From contig NZ_VZZJ01000019.1 in the NCBI RefSeq assembly GCF_008806345.1, positions 1-64,000 on the forward strand: DNA of 64,000 bases, read 5' to 3'. The stretch is from Methylobacterium planeticum (GTDB lineage: Bacteria; Pseudomonadota; Alphaproteobacteria; Rhizobiales; Beijerinckiaceae). The notes beneath the pieces were generated by a model. The model saw only the letters and a program-made list of their open reading frames with translations. It was not told the DNA's origin and made no database searches. The position numbers and the translations under genes are program-made. Shown one piece after another: positions 42,775-54,243 of the stretch; positions within the stretch are counted from its first letter, which is position 1; each line of letters opens with the position of its first letter.

Positions 42775-43563
42775 TCAGAGGGCTTGGCCGAGCGGCACCG
42801 CGTCGGCCCGCGCCTGGGCGAGGCCGACCGCCCCCGCATCGAGGCGCTCCGCCTCGCGGATCGTCAGGGTGCGCACGCGGCGGCGCAGGATCTCGGTGCG
42901 CATCGTGTAGAGGTGCAGGCTCAAGCCGGTGAGCGTCGCCGCGCCGATCATCGTGAGCAGCGGGTAGAGCATCGAGGGGTCGATGGTCGAGCCGCCCATG
43001 CGCAGGATCGAGGCCGGCTGATGCAGGGTTGACCACCAGTTCACCGAGAACTTGATGATCGGCAGGTTGATGGCGCCGACGAGGGTCAGGATCGCGACCG
43101 CGCGGGCGGCGCGGTTCGGATCCTCCATCGTGCGCCACAGGGCCATGATGCCGCAGTAGATCAGGAACAGGATCAGCATCGAGGTGAGCCGCGCGTCCCA
43201 CACCCAGTAGGTGCCCCACATCGGCTTGCCCCAGAGGGAGCCGGTGACGAGGCAGATCAGCGTGAAGGCCGCACCGATCGGCGCCGCGGCGCGCTGGGCC
43301 ACGTCCGCGAGGGGATGGCGCCAGACCAGGGTGCCGATCGCCGAGAGCGCCATCGAGCCGTAGAAGAACACCCCGAGCCAGGCCGCCGGCACGTGGATGA
43401 ACATGATCCGGACCGTCTCGCCCTGCTGGTAGTCGGGCGGGGCGACGAACCAGGACAGGTAGAGGCCGAGCGCGACGCCCGCGGCGGAGAGGCCGGCGAG
43501 CCACGGGAGCAGGGCGCCGGACCAGCGCATGAAGTGGCCCGGATTGGCGAGGCGTGTCCACAT
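42775..43563 (-). CDS. ccmC: Heme-handling membrane protein CcmC
   Basis: The product is 262 aa from ATG 43563 (MWTRLANPGHFMRWSGALLP); the ORF's upstream extension is a shadow. It has six membrane helices and the tryptophan-rich heme-binding motif GKPMWGTYWVWDARLTSMLI, with conserved histidines in IMFIHVPAAWLG and STLHQPAS. CcmC attaches heme to CcmE in the periplasm. Confidence 0.95.
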   Translation of the reverse strand: MWTRLANPGHFMRWSGALLPWLAGLSAAGVALGLYLSWFVAPPDYQQGETVRIMFIHVPAAWLGVFFYGSMALSAIGTLVWRHPLADVAQRAAAPIGAAFTLICLVTGSLWGKPMWGTYWVWDARLTSMLILFLIYCGIMALWRTMEDPNRAARAVAILTLVGAINLPIIKFSVNWWSTLHQPASILRMGGSTIDPSMLYPLLTMIGAATLTGLSLHLYTMRTEILRRRVRTLTIREAERLDAGAVGLAQARADAVPLGQAL

Positions 43564-43670
43564 GGTGCCACGCTTTAGCGCGGGGTGCGGTGCAGCGGCA
43601 ATGCGCACGAGGGGCGCAGGTGCCGGGCATGCACCGCCGCTTGGCTGACGGTTGGCTGACGGCGCGCCGC

Positions 43671-44339
43671 CTATTCCGACCAGCGCAGGGCGGCCGCCGC
43701 CGCGACCGTGCCGACCACGGCCGCGATCAGGCTGAGCCCGCCGAGGATCATCAGGGGCGTACCGAACGGAACCGTGCCGCCGGCCACCGACTGGGCGGCC
43801 GAGACTCCGAAGATCAGGGTCGGGATCATCAGGGGCAGGACGAGGACGGCGAGGATCAGGCCGCCGCGGCGGATCGAGGCGGTGAGCGCCGCCCCGACGG
43901 CGCCCACGAAGGTGAGGGCCGGGGTGCCGACGAGGAGCGTCAGGGCGGTCCCCGCCATCGCGGTCCCGTCGAGGGCGACGAGCAGGCCGAAGAGGGGCGA
44001 GGCGAGCGCCAGGGGCAGGCCGGTGGTGAGCCAGTGCGCCGTGACCTTGGCAAGGACCATGCACTCAAGGGGCACGGGCGCCCCGGCCATCAGGTCGAGG
44101 GAGCCGTCCTCCTCGTCGGCCTGGAACAGGCGGTCGAGGCCGATCAGCGTCGCCAGGACCGCCGCGAGCCAGAGGATGGCCGGGCCGATCCGCGACAGCA
44201 GGTTGAGGTCGGGCCCGAGTGCGAACGGCACCAGGGCGACGATCATCAGGAAGAACACGAGGGAGAGCGCCCCGGAGCCGCCGACCCGGGCGGCGAGGAC
44301 GAGGTCGCGGGCGACGAGGGCCCGGATCGCGCCGATCAC
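43671..44339 (-). CDS. ccmB: Heme exporter permease CcmB
   Basis: The product is 222 aa from GTG 44339, overlapping the ccmA stop as GTGA. It has six predicted membrane helices and the family motif FQADEEDGSLDLMAGAPVPL. CcmB is the membrane partner of the CcmA ATPase, which drives release of heme-loaded CcmE. Confidence 0.94.
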   Translation of the reverse strand: MIGAIRALVARDLVLAARVGGSGALSLVFFLMIVALVPFALGPDLNLLSRIGPAILWLAAVLATLIGLDRLFQADEEDGSLDLMAGAPVPLECMVLAKVTAHWLTTGLPLALASPLFGLLVALDGTAMAGTALTLLVGTPALTFVGAVGAALTASIRRGGLILAVLVLPLMIPTLIFGVSAAQSVAGGTVPFGTPLMILGGLSLIAAVVGTVAAAAALRWSE

Positions 44340-44989
44340 GCGCAATCCTCCGGGGCGTCGCCGGACCGCGCCGCGGGCCTCTCGTCCTGTGCCGGTCGCG
44401 CGATGCGCAATTCCCGGGCATCCGCGAGGCCGAGCGCCTGGTGCGTTGCCGCGACGACCAGTCCCCCCGCCGCGCGGTGGCTGGCCATCAGCCCGGCGAG
44501 CACGGCCTGGGAAGCGATGTCCAGGGCCGCCGTCGGCTCGTCGAGGAGCCAGAGCGGGCGGCGGCAGACGAGGAGGCGGGCGAGCGCCACGCGCCGCCGC
44601 TGCCCGGCCGAAAGATAGGCCACGGGGAGCCGCAGCGCGTGGGCGAGACCGAGTTCCGCCAAGGCCTCGCGCGGGGCGAGGGCGGGATCGCCGAGGAGGC
44701 CGCGGGCGAAGCTCAGGTTCTCCTCCGCCGTCAGCGCACCCTTCAGCCCGTCCCGGTGCCCAACGATGTGCAGGCATTCGGGCAGGCTCGCCTCGCCGAC
44801 ATCCTCAAGCGCGAGGGACCCGGCCTCGGGCTTGAGGCGCCCCGCCAGGACCGCGAGCAGCGTCGACTTGCCGGCCCCGTTGCGCCCGGTGACCATCAGG
44901 GCTTCGCCGGGGCCGAGCCCGAAGGACAGGCCGGAGAAGATGCGGCGCCCGGAGCGGCGCACGGCGAGGTCGGTGACGGTGAGCCGCAC
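44336..44989 (-). CDS. ccmA: Heme exporter ATPase CcmA
   Basis: The product is 217 aa from GTG 44989 (MRLTVTDLAVRRSGRRIFSG), the usual CcmA start. An ATG at 45055 would add 22 residues and cannot be excluded. The ABC signatures are Walker A GRNGAGKST, the LSAGQRRR signature and Walker B LWLLDEPTA; the switch His is in AATHQ. It is the first gene of ccmABCDG. Confidence 0.93.
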   Translation of the reverse strand: MRLTVTDLAVRRSGRRIFSGLSFGLGPGEALMVTGRNGAGKSTLLAVLAGRLKPEAGSLALEDVGEASLPECLHIVGHRDGLKGALTAEENLSFARGLLGDPALAPREALAELGLAHALRLPVAYLSAGQRRRVALARLLVCRRPLWLLDEPTAALDIASQAVLAGLMASHRAAGGLVVAATHQALGLADARELRIARPAQDERPAARSGDAPEDCA

Positions 44990-45347
44990 GGGTTGGCCTG
45001 AGACGGGGTGCACCTGCGCCGTCCTGGACCCGCTCCCGGGAGGCGGTGCCCTCATACGGCGCGGCGGCGGCAGCGTCTACGCGGGCCGGACCCGCGTCCC
45101 GAGACGGACACCGGCGCGCGGCTGTCACCGCCACCCCGTAGCGGCGAGTTTCGAACTGTTCTATACGGGCCTCAGGCTGCGCCGCGCGACCCATCGGGCG
45201 TCCAATTCGCCCCTCGCGCATCATCCTGCCCGGGCACCCCCGGGGCGGCGCGCGCCGGCAACGGCGCGAGATCAGCCGAACACGAGTTTCGTGGCGCAGG
45301 TTATGCCTGCGCGTGTTCGACAAACGCCAGCGAGGATCAGACTAGCC
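44990..45347. promoter_or_regulatory. Divergent region between ccmA and acnA
   Basis: This 358-bp region (292 bp if ccmA starts at 45055) separates the divergent ccm operon and acnA and must hold both promoters. No hexamer pair with good spacing stands out. No gene is seen. Confidence 0.3.
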
Positions 45348-48047
<2,700 letters not shown>

Positions 48048-48070
48048 GGGCGGTTCGCCCGTCACGACAC

Positions 48071-48106
48071 AGAACGGCCGCGCCCTGCGCGGCCGTTCTG
48101 CTTTCT
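48071..48106 (+). terminator. Terminator after acnA
   Basis: AGAACGGCCGCGC (48071-48083) pairs perfectly with GCGCGGCCGTTCT (48087-48099) around CCT, followed by GCTTTCT. It lies 23 bp after the acnA stop. Confidence 0.8.
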
Positions 48107-48122
48107 AAGGGCTCCGTAAGAA

Positions 48123-48151
48123 GGTTGCGCATCAACTTCTTGCGCGCAACC
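48123..48151 (+). promoter_or_regulatory. Inverted repeat upstream of the secreted protein gene
   Basis: GGTTGCGC (48123-48130) and GCGCAACC (48144-48151) form an inverted repeat around 13 bp, 58 bp before the next start. It could be an operator or a leader hairpin; no regulator is identified. Confidence 0.35.
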
Positions 48152-48209
48152 CTGGTTCGAAGCCCCGCGCGCGCCATCTCCCCAGTGGGTTCAACCTGGG
48201 AGATCCCCC

Positions 48210-48890
48210 ATGACACGCATCACGACCTTCGCCGTTGCCGGCTTGCTGGCCCTGACGGGGGCCGCCTCGGCGGCCCCGCAACTCGAGCGCGTGCGCGGCA
48301 CGATCGACAGCGCCGACGCGAATTCGGTGACGATCACGACGAACGAGGGCAAGTCCGAGACGGTGCAGATCGGCGGCGCCAAGTTCGTCTGGGTGCAGAA
48401 GTCGAGCCTCGACAACATCAAGGACGGCGTCTTCATCGGCACCGCCACGAAGGGCGAGAACCCGATGACGGCCCTCGAAGTCGTGATCTTCCCCGATTCG
48501 ATGCGCGGAACCGGCGAGGGCCATTACGCCTGGGATGCCATCACCGACCATACTGCGGCCGGCGGCGCCAAGGTGAAGAGCGCCATGACCAACGGCACCG
48601 TGAAGTCGGAGCCCTCGGCCGGCCCGAAGGTGAAGAGCGCGATGACGAACGGCACGGTCGCCAGGAGCAGCGGTGCGTCGGGCGAGAAGATGCTCACCGT
48701 CACCTACGACAAGGAGGGCTCGAAGCAGATCGCGGTCCCGCCGCAGGCCCCGATCGTCGCCTTCGAACCCGCCGACAAGGCGATCCTCAAGCCGGGCTCC
48801 AAGATCTTCGCCGTGGTGGCCAAGGACGGCGACAAGCTCGACGGTAAGATGCTCGCTGTCGGCAAGGACGGCCTGACCCCGCCCATGTGA
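48210..48890 (+). CDS. Secreted protein of unknown function with internal repeat
   Basis: The product is 226 aa. A signal peptide (MTRITTFAVAGLLALTGAAS, cleavage near ASA-AP) leads to a beta-rich region with RVRGTIDSADANSVTITTNE, which resembles small OB-like domains of the DUF5666 kind. The segment KVKSAMTNGTV occurs twice, near residues 124-134 and 140-150. A C-terminal strand-rich part has VAFEPADKAILKPGSKIFAV. It is likely periplasmic. I do not recognise a specific function. It follows acnA but has its own leader. Confidence 0.75.
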   Translation: MTRITTFAVAGLLALTGAASAAPQLERVRGTIDSADANSVTITTNEGKSETVQIGGAKFVWVQKSSLDNIKDGVFIGTATKGENPMTALEVVIFPDSMRGTGEGHYAWDAITDHTAAGGAKVKSAMTNGTVKSEPSAGPKVKSAMTNGTVARSSGASGEKMLTVTYDKEGSKQIAVPPQAPIVAFEPADKAILKPGSKIFAVVAKDGDKLDGKMLAVGKDGLTPPM

Positions 48891-48987
48891 GGCTCGCCGA
48901 TGAAAGCCCGGCCCTCGGAACTCCGATCCATCTGAAGAGCCGCATCACCCGTCGGGCCGGGCGCGGTTGCGCGCCCGGCCCGATCGC

Positions 48988-50106
48988 TCACGCGGTCTCG
49001 GCGGGCCGATCACCGGCCGAAGTCTCGGTGAATTCCCGCCAGAGCAGCACGAGCGCCGCCATCACGGCGGGCCCGAGGAACAATCCGAGGAGCCCGAAGG
49101 TCTCGACGCCCCCGAGGATGCCGAGCAGCACCCAGAGGAACGGGAGCCGCGTGGTCCCGCCGATCAGGACCGGGCGCACGAAATGGTCGGCCACGAAGGT
49201 GACGACGAACCCCGCGGCCACGACGACGATCGCGGGCACCACCGATCCGGCCGCCAGCAGGATCAGGGCGGCGATCCCGAAGATCAGCGGCGCACCGAAC
49301 GGAATCATCGCCGCGACCGCCGTGAGCGCACCGAGCAGAACGGGGTGGGGGACGCCGGCGAAGTAGTAGACGATGCCGAGGATCACGCCCTCGCCGAGGC
49401 CGACCAGCACGAGGCCGTCGACGGTGCCGTGGACGGAGGCCACCATCTGCCGCGCGACGCGTTCGCCGCGGGGGCCGAACAGTCGGTTGCAGGCGATGAG
49501 GACCTGGCTCGCCACCGCGCGCCCGTCCCGGAACAGGAAGAACAGGGCGACGAGGGTGAAGCCGAACAGCACGCTCCGGCGCACGACCTCGCGGCCGAGA
49601 TTGCGCGACAGGCCGATCACCGAGGCGTTGTCCAGCCGGTGCAGCAACTCGGTTCCGGCCTCCGGATGGCTCAGGGTCTCGGTCCACCACGCCGTGGCCT
49701 GGGCCGCACCGAAGGGAAGGTGCCGCAGGACGTCCGGCGCCGGGATGCCGTTGGTCTCGGCCGAGCGCACGAAATCGAGGACATCATGCGCCTCGCGCGC
49801 CGCCTGCACGCCGAGCACCACCAGTGGTGCGAGGAACACCAGCGCGACGAGGAGCGTCGCGAGTGCCGGCAGCAGGATGTTGTGGCCGCCCGGCGGCCAG
49901 CGCCGCTCGGCCCGGGCGTAGAGCGGCCCGAGCGCGATGGCGAGGATCACCGCCCAGACGAGCGCGGGCAGGAACCCGTGCAGGATCCAGATCCCGAGCG
50001 CCGAGAGGGCCAGCACCAGGGCAACACGCGCGGTTCCCTGCGAGCGGGCCTGCGGTCCGCTGTCGGCCGGCCTGGGATCGTTCGCCGCGCGCAATGTCCG
50101 ATCCAT
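48988..50106 (-). CDS. AI-2E family transporter
   Basis: The product is 372 aa from ATG 50106. It is strongly hydrophobic, with about eight membrane segments, and has the family layout: an N-terminal helix pair, a soluble middle region (about 100-190), then LFGFTLVALFFLFRDGRAVA and the C-terminal DHFVRPVLIGGTTRLPFLWV motif. Members include TqsA (autoinducer-2 export) and sodium/proton antiporters, so the substrate here is open. It converges on the secreted protein gene. Confidence 0.9.
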   Translation of the reverse strand: MDRTLRAANDPRPADSGPQARSQGTARVALVLALSALGIWILHGFLPALVWAVILAIALGPLYARAERRWPPGGHNILLPALATLLVALVFLAPLVVLGVQAAREAHDVLDFVRSAETNGIPAPDVLRHLPFGAAQATAWWTETLSHPEAGTELLHRLDNASVIGLSRNLGREVVRRSVLFGFTLVALFFLFRDGRAVASQVLIACNRLFGPRGERVARQMVASVHGTVDGLVLVGLGEGVILGIVYYFAGVPHPVLLGALTAVAAMIPFGAPLIFGIAALILLAAGSVVPAIVVVAAGFVVTFVADHFVRPVLIGGTTRLPFLWVLLGILGGVETFGLLGLFLGPAVMAALVLLWREFTETSAGDRPAETA

Positions 50107-50420
50107 CACTCAAGCGTCTCCGAGGGGCGCCGCGCGACACTCCGCCGGCCCCGTACGGAAGCCATGTAGGGCGGAGCCTCTCCCCGCAAGGCCGCGCCTC
50201 ACCCGCGGCCGGCGCTGCGGCACAGGCGCGAATCCTGCCGCCTTCGACGACGAAGCCGGCACTTTCTGCCGGCACGCCCGAGCCGGGCGTCGCGACTTCC
50301 TCGATAACGTCTTGACCCGAATATTGTTTTTCGCCCGCGCACATCAGCATGATCCCTGCTTGCAAGGCTTGGAAGCCTGCGCCCTGCCGTCTGGGACTTG
50401 CCGATACTGAGGTCATCACG
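50107..50420. other. 314-bp divergent gap with an AT-rich patch
   Basis: No gene is seen between the AI-2E permease and the small protein at 50421. An AT-rich patch at about 50312-50332 starts with TTGACC and includes AATATTGTTTTT, unusual for this GC-rich sequence, and probably belongs to a promoter region, but no -10 at a proper distance is clear. Confidence 0.3.
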
Positions 50421-50747
50421 ATGTCCGTTGCATCCACCTCCGCAACCTCGTCCATCGCGTCCCTGTCCCGAACAGCGCGCCCCGGCAAGGCGGAGGCCGC
50501 ACCGGCTCAGAGCGAGGCGGCTGCGAGCAAGGCTGTCTCCGATTTCCGCGACTTCATGAAACTCTCGCCGATACAGCGCATGCGCGCGAATATCCTGGCG
50601 AAGATGGACCTCACGGAGGACAGCCTGACGGCGCTGGATACCGAGGCCCGCCAGAAGATCGAGGAGCAGATCAAGGCACAGATCAAGGAGGCCGTCACCG
50701 GCAGCGCCGGGCAGAAGACCGGCCTCTTGACCGATATGAAGGCCTGA
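50421..50747 (+). CDS. Small protein of unknown function
   Basis: The product is 108 aa from ATG 50421, with GAGG 8 nt upstream; the ORF opens 24 codons earlier without a binding site. The first 45 residues are Ser/Ala-rich and probably disordered. The rest is helical: SDFRDFMKLSPIQRMRANIL and ARQKIEEQIKAQIKEAV. There is no signal peptide or membrane segment. Family and role are not recognised. Confidence 0.65.
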   Translation: MSVASTSATSSIASLSRTARPGKAEAAPAQSEAAASKAVSDFRDFMKLSPIQRMRANILAKMDLTEDSLTALDTEARQKIEEQIKAQIKEAVTGSAGQKTGLLTDMKA

Positions 50748-50976
50748 TCGCGGCCGGACCGCGGAGAGTAGGGGCGGAGCCCGCGAGCGCCGATCCGCCC
50801 CCGGAGACCGGACATGGTTGCCGGGCCGGACCCCCTCGTGTAGAGGTCGCCGCCAATGGAGGGGCCGCCGCGCGGTCCCCTGATGCGCGCATGATCCCGG
50901 GGGGCGCCGGGCCGCTTGCGCCCGGCGCGGGGTGTGTTCCCGCCCGGCGACGACTTCAGGAACACGGCGAGAACGC

Positions 50977-51288
50977 ATGTCTGACCAGCCCATCACCGGC
51001 ACGAGCGCGACCTTCGACCGGGTTGCCGACATCATCGCGGACACCGCCGACATCCCGCGCGACAAGATCACCCCCGAGAGCCACGCCATCGACGATCTCG
51101 GCATCGATTCGCTGGCCTTCCTCGACATCGCCTTCGCGGTCGACAAGGCCTTCGGCATCAAGCTGCCGCTGGAGCGTTGGACCCAGGAAGTGAACGAGGG
51201 CAAGGTCCCGGCCGAGGAGTACTTCGTTCTGAAGAACCTCTGCGCCCGGATCGACACCCTGGTGGCCGAGAAGGCCGCCAAGGCCTGA
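50977..51288 (+). CDS. acpXL: Acyl carrier protein AcpXL
   Basis: The product is 103 aa from ATG 50977 (MSDQPITGTSATFDRV). The phosphopantetheine site is Ser45 in DDLGIDSLAFLDIAF. It is longer than housekeeping AcpP, and its C-terminal extension (ERWTQEVNEGKVPAEEYFVL) is the hallmark of AcpXL, which carries the very-long-chain hydroxy fatty acid destined for lipid A in Rhizobiales. It heads the cluster at 50977-57503, whose enzymes act on its acyl chain. Confidence 0.92.
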   Translation: MSDQPITGTSATFDRVADIIADTADIPRDKITPESHAIDDLGIDSLAFLDIAFAVDKAFGIKLPLERWTQEVNEGKVPAEEYFVLKNLCARIDTLVAEKAAKA

Positions 51289-51313
51289 TCCTGCCCGGAA
51301 TCGACCCCGCCCC

Positions 51314-51790
51314 ATGCGCCTCGAATATTTCGAGATGATCGATCAGGTCGTGCATCTCGATCGGGCCGCGGGCCGGATCGAGGCGCTGGCCGTGGTGCCC
51401 GAGGCGAGTCCGGTCTTCGAGGGGCACTTCCCCGGCCATCCGCTGGTTCCGGGCGTGCTTCTGACCGAGACCATGGCGCAGGCCTCCGGTTACCTCGTCC
51501 TGGCCCATCTCGGATTTGCCCAGATGCCGTTCCTGATGGCGGTCGACAAGGCGCGCTTCCGCTCCTTCGTGGGCCCCGGTGCGACCCTCAATGTCGAGGC
51601 GAGCCTGGAGCATGACGGCTCGGGCTACGCCGTGACCAAGGCGACGATCCGGCACGCCGGCAAGCTCCTGGCCGATGCCGAGCTGCGCTTCCGGACCATG
51701 CCGTTCCCCGACGGGCTCGACGCGCCGATGCGCGAGCGGGCCCGCAAGATCGGGTTGCCGATGGAGGATGCGGCCGGGGTGGCGCCGTGA
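51314..51790 (+). CDS. FabZ-type 3-hydroxyacyl-ACP dehydratase of the AcpXL cluster
   Basis: The product is 158 aa with a hot-dog fold. The catalytic His38 lies in EGHFPGHPLVPGVLLTE and the Glu partner in LTETMAQASGYL. It corresponds to FabZXL of rhizobial VLCFA clusters and would dehydrate the growing AcpXL-bound chain. It starts 25 bp after acpXL and overlaps the next gene as GTGA. Confidence 0.92.
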   Translation: MRLEYFEMIDQVVHLDRAAGRIEALAVVPEASPVFEGHFPGHPLVPGVLLTETMAQASGYLVLAHLGFAQMPFLMAVDKARFRSFVGPGATLNVEASLEHDGSGYAVTKATIRHAGKLLADAELRFRTMPFPDGLDAPMRERARKIGLPMEDAAGVAP

Positions 51791-52917
51791 GCGGCCGCGC
51801 CGTCGTCGTCACCGGCATCGGCCTCGTCTCCTGTGCGGGCGAGGGGCTGGACGCGCATCTGGCGGCGCTGGATGCCGGCGCGCCCGCCCGCACGGATGCC
51901 GAGACCTACGCACCCTATCCGGTCCATCCGGCCCCCGCGCTCGCCTGGGATGGGCAGATCCCGAAGAAGTCCGACCAGCGCCAGATGGAGCTTTGGCAGC
52001 GACTCGGCGTCTACGCGGCGGGGCTCGCCCTCGATTCCGCAGGGGTCAAGGACGATGCCGCCTTCAAGGGAAACCTCCACCTCGTCGTCGCGGCGGGCGG
52101 GGGTGAGCGCGATTACGCGGTCGACGGCGCGATCCTGACGGGGTTGCGTGACGCGGCCGACCCGGGCGCCTACCTCAACGAGCGCCTGCAGAACGACCTG
52201 CGCCCGACCCTGTTCCTGGCGCAGCTCTCCAACCTTCTGGCCGGCAACATCGCGATCGTGCACGGCGTCACGGGGGCCTCGCGGACCTTCATGGGCGAGG
52301 AGGCGGCCGGGGTCGACGCCCTGCGGATCGCCCAGGCACGCATCGCCTCGAACCAGATCGACGCGATGCTGGTCGGCGGTTCCTACAGCGCCGAGCGGCC
52401 GGACGTCATGGTCATCCACGAGATGGGCGGCTTCCTGCACACGCCCGCGTTCCAGCCCGTCTTCGCGCGGGAAGGCGAGGGGGGTTTCATCCTGGGCAGC
52501 TGCGCGGCCTTCCTGGTGCTGGAGGCGGAGGATGCCGCGCGCGCCCGGGGCGCACGGGCCTATGCCCGCCTCGGTCCGGTGGCGAGCGATCGCACCAGGC
52601 GCGCGCCGGGCAGCGTCGGCGCGAGCCTCGCCGCCCTGTGGCACCAGGCTGGCCTCGCGCATCCGGCAACCGTGATCTCGGGGGCGACGGGCGTCGCGCC
52701 GATCACCGCCGAGGAACAAGCGAGCCTGCATCAACTTGCGCCGGACGCGACCGTGACGGCCCTCGGCGATATCGTCGGCCATGGTCTCGAGGTCGCCGCG
52801 CCCTTCGGAGCCGCCCTCGCAGCCGGCCTCGTGGCCGAGACCGGCCTTGCGGAGGTCGCCGTCACCACGGTCGGCCACCGGCGCGGCGAGGGCGTGCTTC
52901 GGCTGAGCGCGGCTTGA
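51787..52917 (+). CDS. Ketosynthase-fold protein lacking the catalytic Cys (FabF2XL-like)
   Basis: The product is 376 aa from GTG 51787. It has the thiolase/KAS fold, starting RAVVVTGIGLVSCAGEGLD. At the nucleophile position, where the partner protein has STACSSG, it reads MGEEAAG, so a Glu (about residue 172) replaces Cys. The first His of the usual Cys-His-His triad is also missing (ISGATGVAP instead of NAHGTSTP); the second (IVGHGLEVAA) remains. It therefore resembles chain-length-factor subunits of type II polyketide synthases. It corresponds to FabF2XL of rhizobial clusters. It probably pairs with the intact ketosynthase encoded next (inference). Confidence 0.87.
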   Translation: MSGRAVVVTGIGLVSCAGEGLDAHLAALDAGAPARTDAETYAPYPVHPAPALAWDGQIPKKSDQRQMELWQRLGVYAAGLALDSAGVKDDAAFKGNLHLVVAAGGGERDYAVDGAILTGLRDAADPGAYLNERLQNDLRPTLFLAQLSNLLAGNIAIVHGVTGASRTFMGEEAAGVDALRIAQARIASNQIDAMLVGGSYSAERPDVMVIHEMGGFLHTPAFQPVFAREGEGGFILGSCAAFLVLEAEDAARARGARAYARLGPVASDRTRRAPGSVGASLAALWHQAGLAHPATVISGATGVAPITAEEQASLHQLAPDATVTALGDIVGHGLEVAAPFGAALAAGLVAETGLAEVAVTTVGHRRGEGVLRLSAA

Positions 52918-52959
52918 GGCGGCAGGGCGGCTGACGCGGAACCAGTGTAAGACGGCGCC

Positions 52960-54243
52960 ATGACACGAGATTCGCACCGCGACGCCCAAGGACGGCGCCT
53001 CGTCGCCGTCACGGGCGTCGGCATCGTCACGTCCCTCGGCCAGGGCCAGGACGAGAACTGGATAGCCCTGACCGCCGGGCGCTCCGGCATCCACGGCATC
53101 GCGCGCTTCCCCACGGACGGACTGCGCACCACCATCGCGGGCACCGTCGATTTCCTCGCCGCCGAGCCGATGGTCGCCCCGGCCCTGTCCGAGCGTTTCG
53201 CCGCCACCGCCGCGGAGGAAGCGGTCGCCCAGGCCCGGATCGGCCGGGCGGGCGACTTCCCGGGGGCGCTGTTTATCGCCGTGCCGCCGGTCGAGATGGA
53301 ATGGCCCCAGCGCCAGGCACTCGCGGAGGCCTCGGGCGGGAACGAGGCCGTGACCTATGCGGGGCTGCAGCGGGCCGCCGCGACCCGCCGCTTCGACCTC
53401 TGGCACGACCTCTTCATCTTCGGCACCGTGGCGGACCGCATCGCCGACCGCTTCGGCACCAAGGGCTCGCCGATCTCGCTCTCGACCGCCTGCTCGTCCG
53501 GTGCCACCGCGATCCAGCTCGGCGTCGAGGCGATCCGGCGCGGCGAGATGACGGCCGCGCTCTGCATCGGCACCGACGGATCGGTGAACCCCGAATCCCT
53601 GATCCGGTTCTCGCTCCTCTCCGCCCTCTCGACCCAGAACGCGGTGCCGGAGACGGCCTCGAAGCCGTTCTCGAAGAACCGCGACGGCTTCGTCATGGGG
53701 GAGGGCGCCGCGGCCCTGGTGCTGGAGGATTCCGAGGCGGCGGCTGCCCGCGGCGCCACCATCCTGGGTTACGTGCTCGGCTGCGGCGAGAAGGGCGACG
53801 GCTTCCATCGCACCCGCTCGAGCCCCGACGGCGCGCCGATCATCGCGGCGATCCGCGCCGCCCTCGACGATGCGGGGGTCGGGCCTGACGGCATCGACAC
53901 CATCAACGCGCACGGGACCTCGACGCCGGAGAACGACAAGATGGAGGCTCTCGGCTGCATGGCGGTCTTCGGCGAGCGGATGGGACAGCTTCCGATTTCC
54001 TCCAACAAGTCGATGATCGGCCACACCCTGACGGCGGCCGGCGCCATCGAGGCCGTGGTCTCGCTCCTGACGATCCGCCACGGCCGCATCCCGCCGACGA
54101 TCAACTACGCGGTGCCCGACCCGGTGATCCCCCTCGACGTCGTGGCGAGCGCCCGCGACGAGCGCGTGGAGCGGGTCTTGTCGAACTCCTTCGGGTTCGG
54201 CGGGCAGAACACGTGCCTGGTCCTGGGCTCCGAACCCGCATGA
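52960..54243 (+). CDS. 3-oxoacyl-ACP synthase of the AcpXL cluster (FabF1XL-like)
   Basis: The product is 427 aa. The catalytic triad is complete: Cys178 in SLSTACSSGATAIQLG, His in INAHGTSTPENDK and His in SNKSMIGHTLTAAGAIEA. It would condense malonyl-ACP with the growing very-long-chain acyl-AcpXL. It lies 42 bp after the Cys-less homologue and overlaps the reductase gene as ATGA. Confidence 0.93.
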   Translation: MTRDSHRDAQGRRLVAVTGVGIVTSLGQGQDENWIALTAGRSGIHGIARFPTDGLRTTIAGTVDFLAAEPMVAPALSERFAATAAEEAVAQARIGRAGDFPGALFIAVPPVEMEWPQRQALAEASGGNEAVTYAGLQRAAATRRFDLWHDLFIFGTVADRIADRFGTKGSPISLSTACSSGATAIQLGVEAIRRGEMTAALCIGTDGSVNPESLIRFSLLSALSTQNAVPETASKPFSKNRDGFVMGEGAAALVLEDSEAAAARGATILGYVLGCGEKGDGFHRTRSSPDGAPIIAAIRAALDDAGVGPDGIDTINAHGTSTPENDKMEALGCMAVFGERMGQLPISSNKSMIGHTLTAAGAIEAVVSLLTIRHGRIPPTINYAVPDPVIPLDVVASARDERVERVLSNSFGFGGQNTCLVLGSEPA

